This document shows, piece after piece, positions 58,393 through 64,000 of a stretch of 64,000 nucleotides of DNA; within the stretch, counting starts at the first letter, position 1; the number at the start of each line of letters is the position of its first letter. Made by a program: the position numbers and the translations under genes. The stretch spans positions 326,858 to 390,857 of the forward strand of contig NZ_LMPT01000022.1 in the NCBI RefSeq assembly GCF_001424425.1. The letters are read 5' to 3'. Under the pieces are notes generated by a model. That model made no database searches and was not told the DNA's origin. It was given only the letters and a program-made list of their open reading frames with translations. Origin of the DNA: Acidovorax sp. Leaf191 (lineage in GTDB: Bacteria; Pseudomonadota; Gammaproteobacteria; Burkholderiales; Burkholderiaceae_C).

Positions 58393-61300
58393 TCAGAGGA
58401 CCGGGTGCAGCGTGGCGTGCTGGTCGACCAGCAGTTGCGCCAACGTGCCGTTCCACGCCTCATGGGTGGGGTTGTCCACAGAGGCCGTCGCACCCCCGCT
58501 CTTCGCGCCAGCGTCATCCAGTCGCCCTGCATCGTGGCCGTCCACCGTCACCAGCAGCGGCTTGAGGGCATAGGCATTGACCTCCGAAGGTGTGACCGCC
58601 GTCGCGCTGGCCGCCGCCCCGCCCTTGCTCGCATCCGCGCCCTGGGTGCCCATGGCGTTGTGCAGCAGGGAGTCCAGCGTTTCGTGGGCGAACATCGCAT
58701 CCGCGACCAACATGGACGAACCGTCCGCCATCGTGGCGGAGGTGCGGCCCAGCTCGATCACACCGTCGCTGTGCCGCACCTGGCCATCGCTGGTCAGGCC
58801 GATGGAGGTGATGCCCCAGTCGGCCAGCGACCGGACCTCGCCCGCATCGCTCACGCCGTTCTGGTTGGCGTCGCGCCACACCGCAAACTGCGAGAACTGC
58901 CGGTCGTGGGCATCGAACACGCCGTCCTGGTTGGTGTCGAAGCCCACCGCCAGCCCCTGCAGGTCGGTGCTGCCGCCGTACTGCGTGAAGGCGTACTGGC
59001 TGCTGTCGTGCACCAGGCCGTCGCCATGCTTGTCCCACACCAGCACGCCATCATGGGCGCCCGTCCAGGTGGTGCGCTCGGCCACGCCGTCGCCGGTCAC
59101 GTCCATCACCACATGGCCGTATTCGATGCGGCCATCGTGGTTCAGGTCCAGCACCACGGGCGGCGTGAAGTTGATGGGCTTGGTCACGCTGTTGCCAGCC
59201 TTGTCGACCACGGTCGCATACAGCGGCTTGGTGCTGTCCTGCACATCGCTCGTCGTGATCTGCCACTGTCCTTGCGCATCGGTCACCGTCGTACCCAGGA
59301 CCGTGCCGGCACCGTCCTTCAGCGTCACCGTACTGTTCAGTTCCGCCGTGCCATTGACCACTGTCGTGGCTGGCATGTCGATGATGGCCTGATAGACAGC
59401 GGCACCGCTGCCGTCCCTGGCATCGTCAGCCTCGGTGTTCCAGGACACCACCACCTTGCCACCGACCAACGCGGTGACGTGCAGCGGTGGCTGCTCTCCG
59501 GCGTCGCTGAGTTCCGCCCGGTAGTTGCTCACCAGTATTTCGCTACCGACCTTCGCGCCCTGGGCATCGAAATACTGACCGCGGATCACGGAATTTCCGG
59601 GGTCAGCCCAGGAATCGTCATACCAGGCAGCAAAGAATCCGCCGGTGTCCAGTCCCACCACGGTCGGTGGGGACTGGTTGCCTGCCGTGGTCGTATTGAT
59701 CATGGTTTGGGCACTCACCGTCACCGCTCCAGCGTTGTTGCTCACCACCACCATCGCTGCCTCGTTGGTATCCGTGGGGCCGGTGTTGTTGGTACTGTCT
59801 TCGGTTTGCCAGCCCACAGCGACCTTGCCACCTTTGAGCGCGGTGGCCGTCAGGAAGGGCATGTCGACCTGGGTGTTTTCATTGACCACCCAGGTACCCA
59901 GGGCCACTTCACCACCGACCTTGCTGCCACTGGCATTGAAGTACTGGCCGCTGATCTGGCCTTGGCCGCCTTTGACGCTGCTGTCGTCGTTGAACCAGGC
60001 GAGGAAGTAACCGCCATCGCTGGTCGCCACCATCACCGGCGCGCCCTGGTTGCCTGCTGTCGTGGTGTTGGCCACGGATTGCGGGCCCACGGTGCCCGAG
60101 CTGGACACCACGACCTGGGCTACTTCGGTCGATCCCGTGTTGGGGCCTGCTGTGCCGCCTTCGGCCGTCCATGCCACAGCGATGCTGCCATTGCTGAGTG
60201 TCACGGCGCTCAGCGGTGGCTGACCCACAGCCCAGGAATCACCATTGACCTGCCAGCTACCCAGTTGGAGCTCCCCACCGGTCTTGCTTCCATTGGCGTC
60301 AAAGAACTGCCCACGCACTACGCCTTGAGGGTCCGCGTCGTCCGCGTTGTACCAGGCCATGAAGAATCCGCCGTCCTTGGTGGCCACCATGGCCGGGCCG
60401 GACTGGTTTCCAGCCAGTGTCGTGTTCGCCAACGTAGGTGCACCTGCCGAAGCCGTGCTGCCTGTCAGGGTGGCCGTTGCATAGGCCACTTCGCTGGTGG
60501 CGTTGGAGCCGCCGCCACCCACACCGCCGTTGGAGTCCTCGGTCTGCCACGACAGTACCACCTTGCCATTGTCCAGCGCCACGGCGCTCAGCATCGGCAT
60601 GTTGGCATAGCCATTGCCGTTGACCTGCCAGTTGCCGCCACCAAAAGTCAGCTCATTGCCGATCTTGATGCCATTGGCGGTGTAATACTGCCCGTGCACC
60701 GCGCCTGCAGGGTCGTTCAGTGCGTTGTCGTACCAGGCTGTGAAATAGCCGCCGTTGCTGGTCTTCACCGTGACGGGACCGGACTGGTCGCCCGCCGTGG
60801 TGGTGTTGACCTGCTGTCCAGTCAGCACAAAGGACGGCGTGGTACCAACGAAGACGTTCTGCGCCGTTGTCTGACTGGGCGCAGCGGTGCTCGTGTCCAG
60901 AGTGAATGACACCGAGTTGCTGCCGCTCACATTGCCCGCTGCATCGATCTGGCGAACGCTAATCGTGTTGGCCCCCTCTACCGCGGTGGGTTTGCTCGCA
61001 CTCCAGTTGGTACCGTCCTGGCTGTACTGGACGACCGCGCCTTGCTCAACGCCGCTTGCGGTGTAGCTCCCGTTCCTTGTGTAGGCGTCGCTCGACGAAC
61101 CCGTCTGAGTGCCTGCAGTGTCCTGGTCCAAGGCAATCGTGGGCGCCGCCGGTGGCGTAGTGTCCACCTTGAGCACCAGGGGGCCGCTCTGGGCACTGTC
61201 CGTGCCGGCGCTGTTGGCGGACGTGTAGGTCAGGTTGTAGGTCCCGTCGGCCAGCGCGACGTTGGGCGTGAGTGTGCCCGTCGCCGCGTTGTAGGTCGCG

Positions 61301-62028
61301 GCCACCGCCGTGCCATTCACGTACAGCTTGGGGTTGGTCAGGCCGGTGCCGATGTTGATGCCGGGAGTGGTGTCGTTGGTGGCCGGTGCCGTGCTGTTGG
61401 CATTGGTGACCGGCGCGGAATTGTCGTCGTAGCTCGTCGGCGCTGCTCCGGCCACTGGGGCACCGGTGTCCACCGTGATGCTCAGTGCCGGGCTCTTGCC
61501 GCTTTCGTTGCCCGCCGCATCGGTCAGCGTGTAGCTGAAGGTGTGTGCGCCGTCCGCCAGCCCGGCCGTGGGCGTGAGCGTGCCGGTGGCCGGATCGTAG
61601 GCTGCGGCCACCGGCACGCCATCGACATACAGCTTGGGGGTGTCCGTCAGGTTCTGGCCCACCAGGATGCCGGGGCGGGTGTCGTCCGTGGTCGGCGCCG
61701 TGCTGTTGGCGCTCTGCACCGCGCCGACATCGTCCTTGTAGCCCACAGGTGCGGACGCGGGCGTGGCCGGTGCCGCCGTGTCGACCCGGACCGTGTAGGC
61801 CGCACTGGGCGTGCTTTCGTTGCCCTGCGGGTCGGTGGCAGTCACCGTCAGCGGGTGGCTGCCTTCGGTCAGCGGTGCCGTGGGCGTGAAGCTCCAACTG
61901 CCGTTGGCCTGCACGGTAGTGGTGCCCAGCAGCGAGCCGTTGTCGTAGACCTTGATGGTGTCGCCGGCCGTTCCGCCCGAGCCCGACAGCGTGGGCGTGG
62001 TGTCGTCGGTGCTGGCCCGTGGTGTCAA
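58393..62028 (-). CDS. C-terminal part of giant secreted Ig-like repeat protein (probable type I adhesin)
   Basis: 1211 codons in one frame, ending the giant gene. From the N-terminal side: three Ig-like repeats of about 100 residues (DDTTPTLSGSG...GNESTPSAAYTVRVDT and two with YKDDVG or DDNSAPV starts), another Ig-like unit (about 310-385), then four copies of a roughly 100-residue module (about 390-880) with NTTTAGNQS, DGGYFLAWY, GQYFDANGSKVGGE and GGKVVVSWQTED, a last Ig-like domain, and a C-terminal region rich in calcium-type loops (DLNHDGRIE, DKHGDGLV, DTNQDGVFDAHD, DANQNGVSD). No GGxGxDxUx nonapeptides. The T1SS beside it is the likely exporter. Frame differs from the upstream part; see the junction at 62011-62030. 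Confidence 0.85.
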   Translation of the reverse strand: MTPRASTDDTTPTLSGSGGTAGDTIKVYDNGSLLGTTTVQANGSWSFTPTAPLTEGSHPLTVTATDPQGNESTPSAAYTVRVDTAAPATPASAPVGYKDDVGAVQSANSTAPTTDDTRPGILVGQNLTDTPKLYVDGVPVAAAYDPATGTLTPTAGLADGAHTFSYTLTDAAGNESGKSPALSITVDTGAPVAGAAPTSYDDNSAPVTNANSTAPATNDTTPGINIGTGLTNPKLYVNGTAVAATYNAATGTLTPNVALADGTYNLTYTSANSAGTDSAQSGPLVLKVDTTPPAAPTIALDQDTAGTQTGSSSDAYTRNGSYTASGVEQGAVVQYSQDGTNWSASKPTAVEGANTISVRQIDAAGNVSGSNSVSFTLDTSTAAPSQTTAQNVFVGTTPSFVLTGQQVNTTTAGDQSGPVTVKTSNGGYFTAWYDNALNDPAGAVHGQYYTANGIKIGNELTFGGGNWQVNGNGYANMPMLSAVALDNGKVVLSWQTEDSNGGVGGGGSNATSEVAYATATLTGSTASAGAPTLANTTLAGNQSGPAMVATKDGGFFMAWYNADDADPQGVVRGQFFDANGSKTGGELQLGSWQVNGDSWAVGQPPLSAVTLSNGSIAVAWTAEGGTAGPNTGSTEVAQVVVSSSGTVGPQSVANTTTAGNQGAPVMVATSDGGYFLAWFNDDSSVKGGQGQISGQYFNASGSKVGGEVALGTWVVNENTQVDMPFLTATALKGGKVAVGWQTEDSTNNTGPTDTNEAAMVVVSNNAGAVTVSAQTMINTTTAGNQSPPTVVGLDTGGFFAAWYDDSWADPGNSVIRGQYFDAQGAKVGSEILVSNYRAELSDAGEQPPLHVTALVGGKVVVSWNTEADDARDGSGAAVYQAIIDMPATTVVNGTAELNSTVTLKDGAGTVLGTTVTDAQGQWQITTSDVQDSTKPLYATVVDKAGNSVTKPINFTPPVVLDLNHDGRIEYGHVVMDVTGDGVAERTTWTGAHDGVLVWDKHGDGLVHDSSQYAFTQYGGSTDLQGLAVGFDTNQDGVFDAHDRQFSQFAVWRDANQNGVSDAGEVRSLADWGITSIGLTSDGQVRHSDGVIELGRTSATMADGSSMLVADAMFAHETLDSLLHNAMGTQGADASKGGAAASATAVTPSEVNAYALKPLLVTVDGHDAGRLDDAGAKSGGATASVDNPTHEAWNGTLAQLLVDQHATLHPVL
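61491..62016 (-). repeat. about 525-bp direct repeat in the giant gene, distal copy
   Basis: Nearly identical to 63292-63816 with an offset of about 1.80 kb. It encodes a STDDTTPTL...VRVDT module followed by a YKDDVG...NSTAP module. Confidence 0.8.
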
Positions 62029-62030
62029 TG
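62011..62030 (-). other. frameshift junction in the giant surface-protein gene
   Basis: Coding strand reads CATTGACACC-ACGGGCCAGC. In the other copy of this module, TIDTT is followed by about 23 residues (PPTVPSIGG...GPVAS) before GASTDDTTPTL. Here they are missing and the frame changes from codons starting at positions 1 mod 3 to 0 mod 3. So the gene is split by a non-triplet deletion, or repeats were collapsed in assembly. Confidence 0.7.
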
Positions 62031-64000
62031 GTCAAGCCAAAGGTCGTGCTGCCGGTCGTGCCCGCGGCGTTGCGCGCCTCCACGGTGTAGTTATGGGGGC
62101 CTTGCGCCTGCGCCGGCAGGGTGAAGTTCCACGCACCGTTGGCGTCGGCCGTGGCCGTACCGAGGGTGGTCGCTCCTTCCTTGATGGTGATGGTCGCATT
62201 GGCCGCCGCCGTGCCCACCAGCGTGGGCGTGGTGTCGTCGGTGCTCGCGCCGTTGGCCAGGTCGCCCTGCTTGCTGCCGGCGTTGTCCGTGGCCTTGCCC
62301 ACCGACACGGTGACGTTGCTCGTGTCCACCGTGAAGTTCAGCGGGTCGCTCGTGGCGCTGGTGTTGCCCGCCGCATCGGTCGCCGTGGCGGTGATGGCGT
62401 GCGCGCCGCTGGCCAGCTGCGTGGTGGGGGTGAAGCTCCAGCTGCCGTTGCTTTGCACGGCGGCGCTGCCCAGCAGCGTGCCGTTGTTGTAGACCTTGAC
62501 GGTGTCCCCTGGCGTGCCCGAGCCGCTGAAGGTCGGGGTGGCGTCGTCGGTTGTGCTGCCGTTGGCGACGGTGCCTTGCACGGCGCCCTGGTCGTCTGTG
62601 GCTGTGGGCGCGCCCGGCTTGGCCGGACCAGTGGTATCCAGCACGATGGCATAGGCACCCGTCTCGGCACTGGACTGGCCCGCGCCGTCGATGGCCTTGG
62701 CCGTCAGCAGCTTGGTGCCGTCGCCGGCCAGGGCATTGCTCGTCACCGTCCAGGTGCCATTGGCCGCCACGGTGGTGGAGCCTACTTCCTGGCCATCCGC
62801 ATACAGCTTGATGGTGGTGCCGGCCGTGCCCGTCCCGCTGACGGTCGGCGTGGTGTCGTCCGTCGTTTCGCCCTTGGCGATCGGTCCCGTCACGCTGCCT
62901 GCGTTGTCGCTCACGCCGGTGATGGCCGGCTGAGCTGGCGCGTCGCCCAGCAGCTTGAAGTTCCAGCCTGCACTGGAGGGGCCTTCGTTGCCCGCAGCGT
63001 CCACGGGCCGCGCGGTCAGGTTGTGGTCACCGCTGGCCAGCGGGGTGGCGGGCTCGAAGCTCCATGCGCCGTTGGTCACCACGGCGCTGCCCAGCAGCGT
63101 GGAGCCGTCGTAGACGTTGACCTTGGCCACGTCCGCACCCACACCCGTGCCCTTGAAGGTGGGGCGCGCGTCGTCCGTCATGCTGCCACGGGCGATCTCG
63201 CCCTTGACCGCGCCCACGTCGTCCAGCAGCGTGAGCGTGCCTTCGCTGCCGGCGGCCGGGCCGCTCGTGTCCACCGTGATGTTCAGCACCGGGCTCTTGG
63301 CGCTTTCGTTGCCGGCTGCATCGGTCAGCGTGTAGCTGAAGGTGTGTGCGCCGTCCGCCAGCCCTGCTGACGGTGTGAGCGTACCCGTGGCCGGGTCGTA
63401 GGCTGCGGCCACCTGCACGCCGTCCACGTACAGCTTGGGCGTCTCCGTGAGGTTGGCGCCGACCTGGATGCCCGGGCGGGTGTCGTCCGAGGTCGGTGCC
63501 GTGCTGTTGGCGCTTTGCAGTGCGCCCACGTCGTCCTTGTAGGCCGCGGGTGCGGCCGGCGCGGCCGGTGCGGTCGTGTCGACCCGGACCGTGTAGGCGG
63601 CGCTTGGGGTGCTTTCGTTGCCCTGCGGGTCGGTGGCGGTCACCGTCAGCGGGTGGCTGCCTTCGGTCAGCGGTGCGGTGGGCGTGAAGCTCCAGCTGCC
63701 GTTGGACTGCACCGTGGTGCTGCCCAGCAGTGCGCCGTTGTCGTAGACCTTGATGATGTCTCCCGCCGTGGCTGCCGTGCCGGTGAGCGTCGGCGTGGTG
63801 TCGTCCGTGCTGGCGCCGCTCGCCACCGGGCCCTGCACCGTGCCCACGTCGTCCGTGACGCCGCCGATGGACGGCACCGTGGGGGGGGTGGTGTCGATCG
63901 TCAAGCCGAAGGTGGTACTGCCGGTGGTGCCTGCCGCATTGCGCGCCTCCACGGTGTAGTTGTGCGGGCCTTGCGCCTGCTGCGGCAGCGTGAACGACCA
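62017..64000 (-). CDS. upstream part of the giant Ig-like repeat protein, partial (5' end beyond window)
   Basis: About 661 codons open from the right edge to the junction. They encode tandem Ig-like modules of about 100 residues: TIDTTPPTVPSIGGVTDDVG, DTTAPAAP...YKDDVGALQSANSTAPT, GPAAGSEGTLTLLDDVGAVKG, PAQPAITGVSDNAGSVTG, TGPAKPGAPTATDDQGAVQG and NVTVSVGKATDNAGSKQG. Each ends with a D[TA]AGN[ET]S strand, the usual layout of bacterial Ig-like (Big) domains in LapA/BapA adhesins. The N-terminal retention or signal region is outside the window. It continues in sense with 58393-62028 but in a different frame. Confidence 0.85.
63292..63816 (-). repeat. about 525-bp direct repeat in the giant gene, proximal copy
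   Basis: Partner of 61491-62016. Offsets between matching points are 1801 and 1798 bp, neither a multiple of three, which itself shows the frame change between the copies. Confidence 0.8.

Noticed and set aside
61046..62010. Continuation of the upstream giant-protein frame past the junction to 61046
   Set aside because: The translation turns into His/Arg/Gly-rich non-homologous sequence after the junction, while the other frame keeps the Ig-like modules.

Overview
The window is high-GC DNA from a betaproteobacterium, most likely a Comamonadaceae member such as Acidovorax or a close relative. The inference rests on the gene families and their order (dapC-dapD-pilus ATPase-dapE-prmB, smc-zipA-ligA, phaC-phaA-phaB, regulator/thioesterase/prpC-acnD-prpF), on codon use, and on a dispersed palindromic repeat with core GATAGCTGCTTGCGC that I recognise as typical of that family. 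No tRNA, rRNA, CRISPR array or complete insertion sequence was seen.

Layout. 1-2.6 kb: the start of a GSU2403/AbiEii-like nucleotidyltransferase with a perfect 10-bp inverted repeat at its start codon, then a saccharopine-dehydrogenase-like enzyme divergent from an Lrp/AsnC regulator. 2.7-9.2 kb: acyltransferase, dusA, GNAT, a RelA/SpoT-domain protein, an intracellular PHB depolymerase with a long Lys/Ala/Pro tail, and an overlapping solitary RnfB-like ferredoxin. 9.3-21 kb: a chemoreceptor with a cytoplasmic C-terminal sensor, then a tightly packed rightward series: lysine/diaminopimelate genes, a pilus ATPase, prmB, a foreign-looking membrane protein and an ABC-F ATPase. 21-26 kb: a gene-poor 0.6 kb, then the leftward PHB synthesis genes phaC-phaA-phaB. 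26-30 kb: pgeF, and maiA plus a MarR regulator divergent from a fumarylacetoacetase-family gene (gentisate-type ring-cleavage products), a Nudix hydrolase and DUF1737. 30-44 kb: a leftward housekeeping block (smc, zipA, ligA, PBP1A) and two cyclic-di-GMP proteins. 44-53 kb: a propionate/2-methylcitrate locus with its ScfR-type regulator. 53-64 kb: a type I secretion system (HlyD, ABC exporter, TolC) and the C-terminal 5.6 kb of a giant repetitive surface protein that is probably its cargo and runs off the right edge.

Two repeat families stand out. Family A is a dispersed palindromic element found about ten times. Four copies lie inside the reading frames of dapE, pgeF and ligA (twice), where they are translated as extra loops. 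Family B is a hairpin element with CCCTCTCCCC/GGGGAGAGGG arms, clustered around acnD. Two copies in inverted orientation bracket a small DUF559 (Vsr-like) nuclease gene, and one copy shows compensatory changes in its stem. This nuclease-plus-repeat unit, reminiscent of REP/RAYT systems but with a different enzyme, is the best candidate here for a little-described mobile or repeat-maintenance system.

Metabolically the window links carbon storage (phaC, phaA, phaB, phaZ) with propionyl-CoA disposal (prp genes) and aromatic or amino-acid catabolism. Surface behaviour is represented by the chemoreceptor, pilus ATPase, cyclic-di-GMP enzymes and secreted adhesin.
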